Source of the DNA: Lachnospiraceae bacterium UBA6452 | GTDB lineage: Bacteria > Bacillota > Clostridia > Lachnospirales > Lachnospiraceae | Assembly (NCBI GenBank): GCA_002441865.1 | Contig: DJNY01000039.1 | Coordinates: forward strand, 1 to 7,260 | Direction of reading: 5' to 3' | Length of the DNA stretch: 7,260 nucleotides | In this document: positions 1-6,502 of the stretch, one piece after another | How the letters are laid out: every line of letters begins with the position of its first letter | Position numbering within the stretch: position 1 is the stretch's first letter | Program-made: the position numbers and the translations under genes | The notes under the pieces: model-generated | What the model was told of the DNA's origin: nothing | What the model saw: the letters and a program-made list of their open reading frames with translations, nothing else | The model's database searches: none

Positions 1-1
1 T

Positions 2-166
2 ATGAAAAAATATGTATGTGAAGTTTGCGGCTATGTGTATGATCCGGCTGTTGGTGATCCGGATAATGGGGTTGCACCTGGAACAGCGTTTGAAGATTTA
101 CCAGATGACTGGGTATGCCCACTTTGCAGCGTGGGAAAAGATCAATTTGTGCCAGAAGAGGAATAA
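2..166 (+). CDS. Rubredoxin (small iron-sulfur electron carrier)
   Basis: A complete 54-residue rubredoxin, a small cytoplasmic protein that binds one iron through four cysteines and carries single electrons, in anaerobes often to oxygen- or peroxide-detoxifying enzymes. The two CxxC knuckles are visible as C6-E-V-C9-G and C39-P-L-C42, with the usual aromatic residues Y4, Y11, Y13, F30 and W37. The length matches the family (about 52-55 residues). The ATG lies at the second base of the window, so its ribosome binding site and promoter are outside. The TAA stop is 12 bases before the ATG of the broken glycerol dehydrogenase-like gene, so the two were probably co-transcribed. The four iron ligands and the length make the identification secure; the physiological partner cannot be told from the window. 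Confidence 0.96.
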   Translation: MKKYVCEVCGYVYDPAVGDPDNGVAPGTAFEDLPDDWVCPLCSVGKDQFVPEEE

Positions 167-178
167 GGAGGCAGCATT

Positions 179-1277
179 ATGATGGAAAGACTCAGAGCGA
201 TGCGTGAACCACTTAAATACGTTTAGGGAAGAGATGCACTTTTTTCAGTTTCAGAAAGAAATGGGATACATGGGACATAGATGGTTGTTCATTTGTTCCA
301 GAAGCGGATATCATGCATGTCATGAAAAATTTGAAAAAAGTTTTATTTCTTCCAATGATTACAGAAAGTATGAAATCTTTGGTGGAATTTCCAGCCACAG
401 TGAGATTAATAAAATGAAGTCCATCGTAGCGGAAGAAAACATAGATACGGTTGTAGGTGTAGGGGGAGGAAGTGCGGTAGATACAGCAAAAGCAACTGCT
501 TTCTACACTGGAAAACATGTTGTTATCGTTCCTACTGTAGCAGCAACGGATGCACCATGTACGGACCTTTCCATTATTTATAATGATGACCACAGCTTTG
601 ATAAATATCTTTTTTATCCGATAAATCCCGATGCAGTTATGGTTGATACAAAGGTAATAGCCAACGCACCTGTTAAATTCCTTATTGCAGGAATGGGAGA
701 TGCTTTGGGAACCTATTTTGAGGGACGTGCATCTTTGAGAACTGAATCGGCCAGCCTGGAAGGAACAGGTATTACGCGGGCAGGAATGGCTCTTGCCAGA
801 TTATGTTACGATACACTCCGGCAATATGGCAGACAGGCACTGGAAGCCTGTAAGGTTCATGCAGTAACACCGGCATTGGAATATGTTATAGAAGCAAATG
901 TGTATTTGTCTGGAGTAGGAGCAGATAACGTAAACTGTGCAGCACCGCATTCATTTTATAATGGGGTTACTGCCATGGGGATAAAGCCGGCGGATCATGG
1001 CTGCTGCGTTGCATTTGGTACGCTGGTTCAGCTTGTGCTGGAGGGTGCACCAAAAGAAGAATTTGAAGAAGTACAGAATTTCTGTGTGGAAGTTGGACTT
1101 CCAATAACACTTGAGGAGATAGGTGTGACAACGACAGACCAGGTAAAAATGATTGCACAGAAAGCCTGTGTGCCATGGGAAACAATACATAACCTTGCAG
1201 GTGATGTACAGCCGGTTGAATTGTATGATGCGATTATGCAGGCAGATGCAATGGGAAAACTGATACTGGGAAAATAA
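179..1277 (+). pseudogene. gldA: Glycerol dehydrogenase-like gene (GldA family), broken by an amber stop and a frameshift
   Basis: The family oxidises glycerol to dihydroxyacetone with NAD and a metal. The body reads well from about 261 to 1277: the nucleotide-binding GGGS-x-x-DTAK motif (GGG at 462-470), the P-T-x-A-x-TDAPC stretch near 531-575, and the three expected metal ligands, Asp of GMGDAL at 699-701, His at 948-950 and His at 996-998. The true start should be ATG 179 or 182, placed 7 or 10 bases after AAGGAGG (165-171). From there the frame reads MMERLRAMREPLKYV and meets TAG at 224-226, exactly where the family's KYxQG glutamine belongs (CAG to TAG). The same frame continues GRDALFSVSE, then one extra A around 254-260 moves the reading to the frame of the body. 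A GTG at 204 would open that frame but has no ribosome binding site and encodes an unrelated N-terminus. The family assignment is firm; the exact substrate is inferred. Confidence 0.85.
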
Positions 1278-1337
1278 ATCAGGAAATATGCAAGCAGCTG
1301 TATGTTAATGATGAAATAAGACTATCGGATTGAAAAT

Positions 1338-1380
1338 GCAAAAAACTGGAAGATGAATGAGGTGTTAAGCCTCATTCATC
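1338..1380 (-). terminator. Hairpin terminator of the mobilisation module, overlapping the relaxase stop
   Basis: Arms GATGAATGAGG (1352-1362) and CCTCATTCATC (1370-1380) are perfect 11-bp complements around the 7-base loop TGTTAAG. Read on the minus strand, the hairpin is followed a few bases later by a run of six T (complement of AAAAAA at 1340-1345), as expected for a Rho-independent terminator of the relaxase transcript. The relaxase TGA (1372-1374) and its last two codons lie inside the stem. On the plus strand no T-run follows, so it is a weaker terminator for the dehydrogenase side. Confidence 0.75.
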
Positions 1381-2766
1381 CAGAGAGAATGTATCATGTG
1401 GTGTATTGCATTCTTTTCGATTTAATTGTAACAAATCAGGTTTGATAGTTTGGGTGTTCAGTAAAGTCGTAAGATTCTGTTGAATGATTCCAAGTGTTTT
1501 CTGTTTTTTCTGCAATTCTTGTTTCTCACGGACAGTAGCAGCCTGTTCTGACTCAAGGCTTTCAATCCTCTTCTGGATTTTTTCAGAGCTTGGGATTCTG
1601 GTAATGCCCAGATCCTGAAGCTCTTTTTTTAAAGAATCATGGAGCTGGTATTCTGCCTGATACCTGGATCGGTATGCTTTTTGATTCTTGGCAGATTTGC
1701 AATCTTCAATTACTTTGCGACAGAGACGATAAGAATCGCAGTGCTTTTGGATGAGTTTTTGCGTACCCAGTTCTGCGCTGATTTCTTTAATCCGCTGATC
1801 TACCGCTTTAATAGAATTTTCCACATCGGAAATATGCTGCTGGAAGTCTTCATAGTTCAGCAGATTATTTTCGGAAAGATAATTGAAGGTGCGGGCGGCT
1901 TCTTTCAGATTATTGAGTTTTGCTCATCGCTCAAATCCTTCCCGGTTGCCGGTAGTGACATACGTGGAGATATTGATATAGAGGCGTACTTCTCTGGACA
2001 GATGTTTTGGCGCTTTGATCTTATAGCGATTTTTCTCCAGACGGGTACGGACGTTTTCTTCTGTATAATAACTTCCCAGCGATTTCATATAAGTGAAATT
2101 TTTCTGTTTTGATGCACGGAAAGAAAGATGTTTCCCCTGCCGGACTTCATATCCAGCCAGCTGCATTTTTTGCAAAAATTCATCATAATTGACAGAAGAC
2201 CAGATAGCCTTATCTACAGCAACACGCAGTTTGGCTTTCCAGCTGGTTCCGCGATGATATTCCATATTTTCTTTATAACTTTTCCCTTTTTCTTCTGTCG
2301 GCATACTGGTGGCAAGTCCATTTTCCTGACAGATGCGATTGCTGATCCGACAGATTTTATGATAGCTGCGTTTATTGGAAACGTATTTGTGATGGTCAAC
2401 GAAGCTGGCAGCATTAAAGATGATATGGTTGTGAATATGATTTTTATCAACATGAGTGCTGATTACGTATTCATATTTTCCTTTCAACACTTCGTCTGCA
2501 AATTGCTGCCCCAGCCGATGAGCGGTTTCTGCATCTACTTCGCCAGGCTTGAACGACTGGATCAGATGAAATGCCAGATTATTGCCTTTATCTATTCCGT
2601 CTTTTTTTGTGATTTCCCGTGTCATGGCAAATTCCAGATCAGCTGTTTTCGGGGAACAGCCAAAACTAGAAACCAGCAGTTTTTCATCAGTCTTATCTGG
2701 ATTGGTAATGTAGTCCAGAGCTTTCTTGTCTGTTACTTTAATGGGGAAGATCTTAATATACGCCAT
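1372..2766 (-). pseudogene. MOBP/VirD2-like relaxase, interrupted by an in-frame TGA
   Basis: Relaxases nick one strand at an origin of transfer, stay covalently attached through a tyrosine, and lead the DNA into a recipient. Residues 1-280 start at ATG 2766 and hold the candidate nicking tyrosine Y19 (ALDYIT) and the metal-binding HxDxxHxHNH motif (H105, H110, H112, H114) followed by IIFNA, as in the Relaxase/Mobilization nuclease family. Codon 281 is TGA (1924-1926). The same frame then continues without interruption for 183 codons, AKLNNLKEAARTF and then a lysine/glutamate/glutamine-rich coiled-coil-like tail, to a TGA at 1372. The context GFER-stop-AKLN suggests a lost tryptophan (TGG to TGA). 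The full product would be about 464 aa. The N-terminal 280 aa could still be made and contains the nuclease domain, so residual activity is not excluded. The start overlaps mobC by 34 bases, suggesting translational coupling. Confidence 0.85.
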
Positions 2767-3032
2767 ATCTCTTTCACCATCTCTTTCAGTTCTTTCATTT
2801 CTTCCGGATACAGATCTCCGGTGGTATTCACTTTCTTTGCAATCTGGTTGATATTTACACCAATCTTGTGCATTTCCTCATACTGTTTCTTTAGGGGAGT
2901 TGTGTCGGTATTGACGATATAACCGTCGATTGCCATTTTACGCAGATAAGCTCCCATGTTCTTGGTTTTGGATTCGATCATCTTTCTGCGTATCAACTTC
3001 CGTTCTTCCTCTGTGACATAAAAATGGATTTC
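2733..3032 (-). pseudogene. mobC: MobC-like relaxosome protein, 5' end lost
   Basis: MobC proteins bind near oriT and help the relaxase open the strand. From 3032 the minus strand reads EIHFYVTEEERKLIRRKM, then TKNMGAYLRKMAIDGYI, and a C-terminal half with GVNINQIAKKVN, the typical MobC signature in clostridial elements. Family members normally have about 10-20 residues before EIHFYVT, beginning at an ATG. Here a TAA (3033-3035) directly precedes them, and the plus strand at the same point begins to match a Y-family polymerase. The only start left is an internal TTG at 2996, without a convincing ribosome binding site and after the first conserved helix. It is therefore called a truncated gene. 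It overlaps the relaxase start (2733-2766) in another frame, the normal arrangement of the pair. Confidence 0.8.
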
Positions 3033-3274
3033 TTAGAAGCCTTGGCATCCGTGCAGCAGATCTTGTGTTAGATGATATTCCCGTGCAGCTGGATTTGTTT
3101 GGGAATCAGGAGAAAAAGGAAAAGTTAGAAAAGCTGGATCGTACTGTAGATGGAATCAGACGACGGTTTGGATATTTCAGTATACAGCGAGCGGCAATGT
3201 ATCAGGATAAAGTCTTATCCCACTTAGACGCTGGTACGCACACGGTCCATCCACACAGTTATTTTCACGGGTAA
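3032..3274 (+). pseudogene. 3' remnant of a Y-family (DinB/UmuC-type) DNA polymerase
   Basis: About 80 codons at the C-terminal end of a translesion polymerase. From 3032 the frame reads LRSLGIRAADLV, the last strand of the little-finger domain, then DDIPVQLDLFG, a QLxLF clamp-binding-like motif, then EKLDRTVDGIRRRFG, a helix typical of the C-terminus, ending in a TAA at 3272. The palm and fingers domains, with the acidic catalytic residues, are absent, so the fragment cannot be a polymerase. Upstream of 3032 the frame has no matching sequence and meets a TGA at 3014. A GTG at 3065 opens a 69-codon frame but has no good ribosome binding site. The LexA-like gene and the 79-aa gene follow on the same strand, so this was probably the first gene of an SOS-type cassette. 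Confidence 0.78.
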
Positions 3275-3281
3275 TTGGAGG

Positions 3282-3500
3282 GATAGATTTGAAAAAACTT
3301 TAACCAGAAAACAGAAAGAAAGTTATCAGTGTATTTTGCGATATACCAATGAACATGGGTATCCACCGACAGTACGGGAGTTTGGAAAATTGATCGGCGT
3401 GAAATCAACATCGTCAGCATTTTCCAGGATCAAGCAGTTGGAGCAAAATGGATATACCCGCAGAATTCCGGCATCGCCAAGAGCAATCGAGATTTTATAG
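3282..3500 (+). pseudogene. LexA-type DNA-binding protein, start frame-shifted
   Basis: The frame ending at TAG 3498-3500 reads LTRKQKESYQCILRYTNEHGYPPTVREFGKLIG and continues through SRIKQLEQNGYTRR to SPRAIEIL. This is the N-terminal winged-helix domain of LexA, including the G-Y-P-P-T-V-R-E recognition-helix signature, without the serine-protease domain. Stand-alone versions of this length (about 70 aa) accompany Y-family polymerases in clostridia. No ATG, GTG or TTG exists in this frame near the beginning. The ribosome binding site GGAGGG (3277-3282) instead points to TTG 3289, which reads only MKKL and stops. One additional A in the A6 run at 3292-3297 would give MKKTLTRKQK and restore the gene. 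The protein probably regulated the cassette. The family call is good; whether the gene is dead or expressed by slippage is open. Confidence 0.65.
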
Positions 3501-3512
3501 TGAGGTGTCGGC

Positions 3513-3752
3513 ATGAACAAAGTATATGTAGATGTAGTGGCAGAGTTCCGGAAGGACGGACAGCTGGTTCCCATATTTTTTACATGGGAAGATGGACGAA
3601 AATATAGCATTGATAGAATTTTGAAGATTGAGCGATGTGCCAGCAGAAAGGCAGGCGGTTTAGGAATGATGTACACCTGTATGATACAGGGACAGGAAAG
3701 CCATTTATTTTATGAAGTGGATAAATGGTTCATGGAGAGAAAAACAGCATAA
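3513..3752 (+). CDS. Small conserved protein of the polymerase/LexA-like cassette, function unknown
   Basis: A 79-residue soluble protein with no signal peptide or membrane segment. ATG 3513 follows GAGGTG (3502-3507) at 5 bases, and the gene begins 12 bases after the LexA-like stop, so it belongs to the same transcription unit. It is mostly predicted beta strand: VYVDVVAEFRKDG, then PIFFTWEDGRKYSIDRILKIERC, then GMMYTCMIQGQESHLFYEVDKWFMERK. The F-x-W-x-x-G-R-x-Y-x-I pattern recalls small proteins found next to Y-family polymerases in several bacteria, but I cannot name the family with certainty. By position it should serve the translesion polymerase, for example as an accessory or regulatory protein, yet that polymerase is now only a fragment. 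The reading frame itself is intact. Confidence 0.75.
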   Translation: MNKVYVDVVAEFRKDGQLVPIFFTWEDGRKYSIDRILKIERCASRKAGGLGMMYTCMIQGQESHLFYEVDKWFMERKTA

Positions 3753-4002
3753 GGAGAGAACAGTATAGAGAAAATTATTTTGATTATTAACCGGCAGAGG
3801 TAGTCACTTTCCCTTTATATCCCTGCAGGTCTTACATAAGAAGATGGATTCCGGTCAGCAAAGACAGCTCCCACAATGTCTTTTGGTTATCCGCTTCTGC
3901 AAGTTGTAGTGAGTAATTGCTTTCCATCAAAATCATGGGGAAAGCGAACTGGTCTGAAAGACCGCCAGTTAGTGTGATTATGATAAGGAGAAAAAGAAAC
4001 TG
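3753..4002 (+). other. Non-coding stretch with three small inverted repeats
   Basis: I see no convincing gene in these 250 bases. It begins with GGAGAG followed by a short open frame without a normal start (ATA GAG AAA..., 12 codons), which may be the stub of a lost gene. Three inverted repeats follow: CTTA-ca-TAAG in 3830-3840, AAGACA (3861-3866) with TGTCTT (3877-3882), and GGTCT-gaa-AGACC (3951-3963), the last flanked by AACT/AGTT. None carries a clean T-run, so they are not obvious terminators. It could be a structured leader of the 4003 gene or simply debris. AAGGAG for that gene is at 3985-3990. Confidence 0.4.
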
Positions 4003-4575
4003 ATGACAGACAGAGATTATGCAATTAAATCAATGAAAGAAATTACCTTCCAGATGGCAAGCCATGCACAGGATTATCTGGAAGTTACAATTGAAAGACA
4101 TTATACTGATATCAAAGAACTGATGACAAACTACCAGAAGCTAATTTTGGAAAACCAGATTGTATTGGAAGAACTGGATATGGGGTGCCAGGAGAAAATC
4201 AATGAAGATATGGCATATGCACTGAGTTACCTGAGCATTTATAATAATCAGCTGAATGTGCCAAAGATGCACCGGGAGATGAAGAACCTGATGATTATTT
4301 ACGGATTGTCTGACATGATCTATCGGGGAATGACTTTGGTGAAGTTTTATGCTCCAAATGGTGTGACACTCAGTGAAATTCTTCATTCCTGTTTTTGCAG
4401 CCATTACAATAAGACGGATGTGGAAGTACAGCAGGAACTGGGAATAGGCAGGACATCTTTTTATAAGATGAAGAAGCAGGCCCTTGGCTATCTGGGATTT
4501 TACTTTTATGAGATTGTGGTACCGCAGGCAAAAGATAAGAGATTCAAGCCGTCATTGGGCGTCGAGGAAGAGTAG
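4003..4575 (+). CDS. Unrecognised 190-aa protein with probable C-terminal helix-turn-helix
   Basis: I do not recognise this family. ATG 4003 follows AAGGAG (3985-3990) at 12 bases, rather far but the only candidate. The product is soluble and almost entirely helical. Residues 1-60 are acidic, amphipathic helices (MKEITFQMASHAQDYLEV and on). Residues 85-130 are a hydrophobic helical core. Residues 138-165 (DVEVQQELGIGRTSFYKMKKQAL) look like the HTH of sigma-70 region 4 or ArpU/RinA-type phage regulators, with GIGRTSFYKMKK as recognition helix. The tail is charged. A role as transcriptional regulator of an integrated element is inferred from the HTH only. It ends in TAG directly against the next gene, and the pair is surely co-transcribed. 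Confidence 0.8.
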   Translation: MTDRDYAIKSMKEITFQMASHAQDYLEVTIERHYTDIKELMTNYQKLILENQIVLEELDMGCQEKINEDMAYALSYLSIYNNQLNVPKMHREMKNLMIIYGLSDMIYRGMTLVKFYAPNGVTLSEILHSCFCSHYNKTDVEVQQELGIGRTSFYKMKKQALGYLGFYFYEIVVPQAKDKRFKPSLGVEEE

Positions 4576-4584
4576 GTGAGAAAT

Positions 4585-4947
4585 ATGAGATATGAAGATT
4601 CGATGAAAGGTGTAGCTGATCAGATAATCAGAGAGCAGCAGCGAGCCAGAAAAATAAAAGACAATCCAGAAGAGTTTCATTTGCATGATGAATATGCAAC
4701 TTTGATTTTCTTCCGATTTATCTGTAAAAATATCGGTAACTTGGGAAATGCAGAAATTGAAAAGATGATTAGCCGGTTGAAAAGCATGGATCATAAAGCA
4801 GCGGAGAATCATGTGAAAGGTGCTGTCTGGGCATTTGATTACGACAAAATGTTTTGTGTGCTTATGGAAAATGAGATATGCAGGAAAGTGTGCGAAAAGA
4901 ACAAATACAGTAGTTGGATGCAGTTGGTTGGAAATTATTGCTTTTAA
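4585..4947 (+). CDS. Unrecognised 120-aa helical protein, partner of the upstream gene
   Basis: No family recognised. The frame begins at GTG 4576, touching the TAG of the upstream gene. ATG 4585 is preferred because AGGTGAG (4574-4580) sits 4 bases before it, although GAGGAAG (4564-4570) could serve the GTG and add three residues. The product has a basic, glutamine-rich N-terminal helix (SMKGVADQIIREQQRARKIKDN), a hydrophobic middle (ATLIFFRFICKNIG) too short and charged-flanked to be a clear membrane anchor, and a C-terminal part with several cysteines, ending ...MQLVGNYCF. There is no CxxC or other metal site that I would trust. The tight spacing (9 bases or less) with the HTH-bearing gene says that the two act together; the function is unknown. 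Confidence 0.72.
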   Translation: MRYEDSMKGVADQIIREQQRARKIKDNPEEFHLHDEYATLIFFRFICKNIGNLGNAEIEKMISRLKSMDHKAAENHVKGAVWAFDYDKMFCVLMENEICRKVCEKNKYSSWMQLVGNYCF

Positions 4948-4967
4948 GTGGTCTGGCGAAAAATAGT

Positions 4968-4988
4968 GGCTTGTGAAAAGCCGGTTTT
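4968..4988 (+). terminator. Weak hairpin after the unknown gene pair
   Basis: GGCTT (4968-4972) and AAGCC (4978-4982) form a 5-bp stem around GTGAA, followed by GGTTTT. It sits 20 bases after the stop of the 120-aa gene. The stem is short and the T-run weak, so this is a possible terminator only. Confidence 0.3.
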
Positions 4989-5066
4989 GATGATAAGATG
5001 AAATTGGGATAGATTACATTTATGAATCAATCCTGACATTAGCAAAGAATGGAGGCGAGAGCGGAC

Positions 5067-5900
5067 GTGGCGAAAGAAGAAAGCATGAAAACAGAAGAAT
5101 TGGAAACACGTTACGAAAGATACAAGGGTATCTTAAAAGACCTTACCATCATGAGCGATGTGTTTATGCGGAATGTATTTAAGAAACGGGAATGCACGGA
5201 ATATGTTCTGCAGGTAATTATGGATAAAAAGGATCTGAAAGTGATTGATCAGGTTCTTCAGAAGGACTATAAGAATTTACAGGGACGTTCGGCTATTCTG
5301 GACTGCGTTGCCAGAGACTCTGAAGGCAAGCAGATGGATGTAGAAATCCAACAGGATAATGAAGGAGCATCTCCCAAAAGGGCAAGGTATCATAGTGGTT
5401 TGATGGATATGAACACATTAAATCCGGGACAGGATTTTGATGAACTCCCAGAAAGCTATGTGATCTTTGTCACGAGAGATGATGCACTTGGCTATGGACT
5501 TCCGATTTATCATGTTGACAGGAAAATCGAAGAAGTCAGTGAGAATTTCAAAGATGAAGCTCATATTATCTATGTAAATTCTAAGAAACAAGAGGATACA
5601 GAATTAGGCAGACTGATGCATGATCTGCACTGTAAAAATGCAGAAGATATGCACAGTAAGATACTTGCTGACAGAGTATACGAATTGAAGGAAACACAGA
5701 AAGGGGTGGAATTCATGTGCCGTGAGATGGAACAGATTTACAGTGAAGGTATTGAAAGCGGTGAAATGCAAAAAGCAAAAGAAACAACGATTGCCCTTGC
5801 TGAGATGGGTTTACCTGCCGATAAGATTGCTAAAGCCGTTAAGATTGGTGTTGATATCGTACAGAAATGGATTGACGAGAGCATGAGTGTTGCACATTAA
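5067..5900 (+). CDS. Rpn-type PD-(D/E)XK nuclease (recombination-promoting nuclease / PDDEXK_2 transposase family)
   Basis: Rpn proteins are PD-(D/E)XK DNA endonucleases, often annotated as transposases, linked in E. coli to RecA-independent recombination and phage defence. With GTG 5067 the protein has 277 residues, usual for the family. The N-terminal part (LKDLTIMSDVFMRNVFK) is the family's typical opening. The nuclease core has D79 (AILDCVARD) and D91-V-E93-I-Q95 (QMDVEIQQ), matching the D...ExQ variant active site. After this come YHSGLMD, the ESYVIFVTRDD strand, and a variable C-terminal tail (LAEMGLPADKIAKAVKIGVDIVQKWI) with a helix-turn-helix-like repeat. The start was chosen because GGAGG (5051-5055) precedes GTG 5067 by 11 bases; the earlier in-frame ATG 5049 has no ribosome binding site and overlaps it. 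The gene is complete, stands alone and has its own terminator. No ends of a mobile element are visible around it. Confidence 0.88.
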   Translation: MAKEESMKTEELETRYERYKGILKDLTIMSDVFMRNVFKKRECTEYVLQVIMDKKDLKVIDQVLQKDYKNLQGRSAILDCVARDSEGKQMDVEIQQDNEGASPKRARYHSGLMDMNTLNPGQDFDELPESYVIFVTRDDALGYGLPIYHVDRKIEEVSENFKDEAHIIYVNSKKQEDTELGRLMHDLHCKNAEDMHSKILADRVYELKETQKGVEFMCREMEQIYSEGIESGEMQKAKETTIALAEMGLPADKIAKAVKIGVDIVQKWIDESMSVAH

Positions 5901-5918
5901 CAAATGATAAATTTTAAT

Positions 5919-5960
5919 GGAGCTGCCAGGATATGTAATTCCTCTGGTGGCTTCTTTTTG
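5919..5960 (+). terminator. Rho-independent terminator of the Rpn-type nuclease gene
   Basis: AGCTGCCAG (5921-5929) pairs with CTGGTGGCT (5944-5952) over 9 positions, two of them G-U, around a 14-base loop, and is followed by TTCTTTTTG. It lies 20 bases after the TAA of the nuclease gene, the normal distance. Confidence 0.8.
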
Positions 5961-5985
5961 TATGTTGCATGTATAAAAATATAAA
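5958..5985 (+). promoter_or_regulatory. Candidate promoter of the XRE regulator
   Basis: TTGTAT (5958-5963) and TATAAA (5980-5985) are 16 bases apart and could be the -35 and -10 boxes. The -35 agrees only partly with TTGACA and overlaps the end of the nuclease terminator. The -10 lies one base before the palindrome at 5987, so a protein bound there would cover the start point. The predicted leader to the XRE ATG is about 95 bases. Confidence 0.5.
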
Positions 5986-5986
5986 C

Positions 5987-6002
5987 TAGTTCTTTAGAAC
6001 TA
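5987..6002 (+). promoter_or_regulatory. Operator-like palindrome, copy 1
   Basis: TAGTTCT-TT-AGAACTA is a perfect 7+2+7 palindrome placed directly after the -10 box of the XRE gene. The same 16-mer with a different 2-base centre occurs at 6511-6526 before the next gene, and both copies continue with TAA. Two equal sites at the two promoters beside a small XRE repressor gene are most simply its own operators. The half-sites (GTTC..GAAC) are the reverse order of the Bacillus-type LexA box (GAAC..GTTC). Confidence 0.72.
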
Positions 6003-6089
6003 TAACTTGATTTGCGGATTCTGTATCTTTCAATTATCCATCAGTATACTAATTTTAGACTGAATTATCGTTCTGAAGGAGGTGCTACG

Positions 6090-6404
6090 ATGGATTTAAA
6101 AGCGGTTGGTCAGCGAATCAAAGCAGAAAGAGAAGCAAAAAATCTCACACAGGAAGAACTGGCGGCGCTGGTAAATTTAAGTACAACACATGTCAGTGTG
6201 ATAGAAAGAGGACTGAAAGTAACAAAATTGGATACCTTTGTAGCAATCGCCAATGCACTGGATGTATCGGCAGATGCACTGCTGATAGATGTTGTAACAC
6301 ATTCTGTCGAGAGTGTTTCCAATGAGTTGTCTGATATGATAGGAAAATTGCCAAAGGACGAACAGAAAAGAATTTTGAATGCGGTCAGAGCTTTGGTAGA
6401 CTAA
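6090..6404 (+). CDS. Small XRE/Cro-CI family transcriptional regulator
   Basis: A 104-residue DNA-binding regulator. Residues 5-62 are an HTH_3 domain: VGQRIKAEREAKNLTQEELAALVNLSTTHVSVIERGLKVTKLDTFVAIANALDVSADALL, with the LTQEELA helix 2 and the STTHVSVIERG recognition helix. The C-terminal 40 residues (VESVSNELSDMIGKLPKDEQKRILNAVRALV) are a helical segment likely for dimerisation, with no peptidase or toxin-binding domain. ATG 6090 is set by AAGGAGGT (6076-6083) at 6 bases; the frame is open back to TTG 6012 but that start has no ribosome binding site and lies inside the leader. It probably binds the 7+2+7 palindromes at 5987 and 6511, so it would repress itself and the downstream small gene. 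A terminator follows at 6424. Confidence 0.92.
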   Translation: MDLKAVGQRIKAEREAKNLTQEELAALVNLSTTHVSVIERGLKVTKLDTFVAIANALDVSADALLIDVVTHSVESVSNELSDMIGKLPKDEQKRILNAVRALVD

Positions 6405-6423
6405 TGAAATAAGTATTGAAATC

Positions 6424-6450
6424 GAAGGGCATTAAGCTCTTCTTTTTTTT
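6424..6450 (+). terminator. Rho-independent terminator of the XRE gene
   Basis: GAAGGGC (6424-6430) pairs with GCTCTTC (6436-6442), one G-U, around the loop ATTAA and is followed by eight T (6443-6450). It lies 19 bases after the XRE stop and separates this gene from the next one. Confidence 0.88.
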
Positions 6451-6502
6451 GCCATTTTTATGGATTCGTTTGTGAAAGTATCTTTTTTCATAGTGAGAAT
6501 CA

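Noticed and set aside
224..1926. Recoding of TAG as an amino acid or TGA as tryptophan to rescue the dehydrogenase and relaxase
   Set aside because: Two different stop codons would have to be recoded, the dehydrogenase also has a frameshift, and TAG (4573-4575) and TGA (6768-6770) end other genes in the window in the normal way.
1639..2922. Long plus-strand open frames (1639-2112 and 2128-2922) opposite the relaxase
   Set aside because: They are antisense shadows of the relaxase and mobC frames, rich in F, I and C without domain sense and with no ribosome binding sites. The minus strand carries clear relaxase and MobC motifs.
5049..5960. Insertion sequence around the Rpn-type nuclease, because the family is often labelled transposase
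   Set aside because: I found no terminal inverted repeats or target duplications on either side, and Rpn proteins are nucleases that usually stand alone.
6012..6089. Upstream TTG start extending the XRE regulator by 26 residues
   Set aside because: The extension has no ribosome binding site and is unlike XRE N-termini; AAGGAGGT at 6076-6083 fixes the ATG at 6090.
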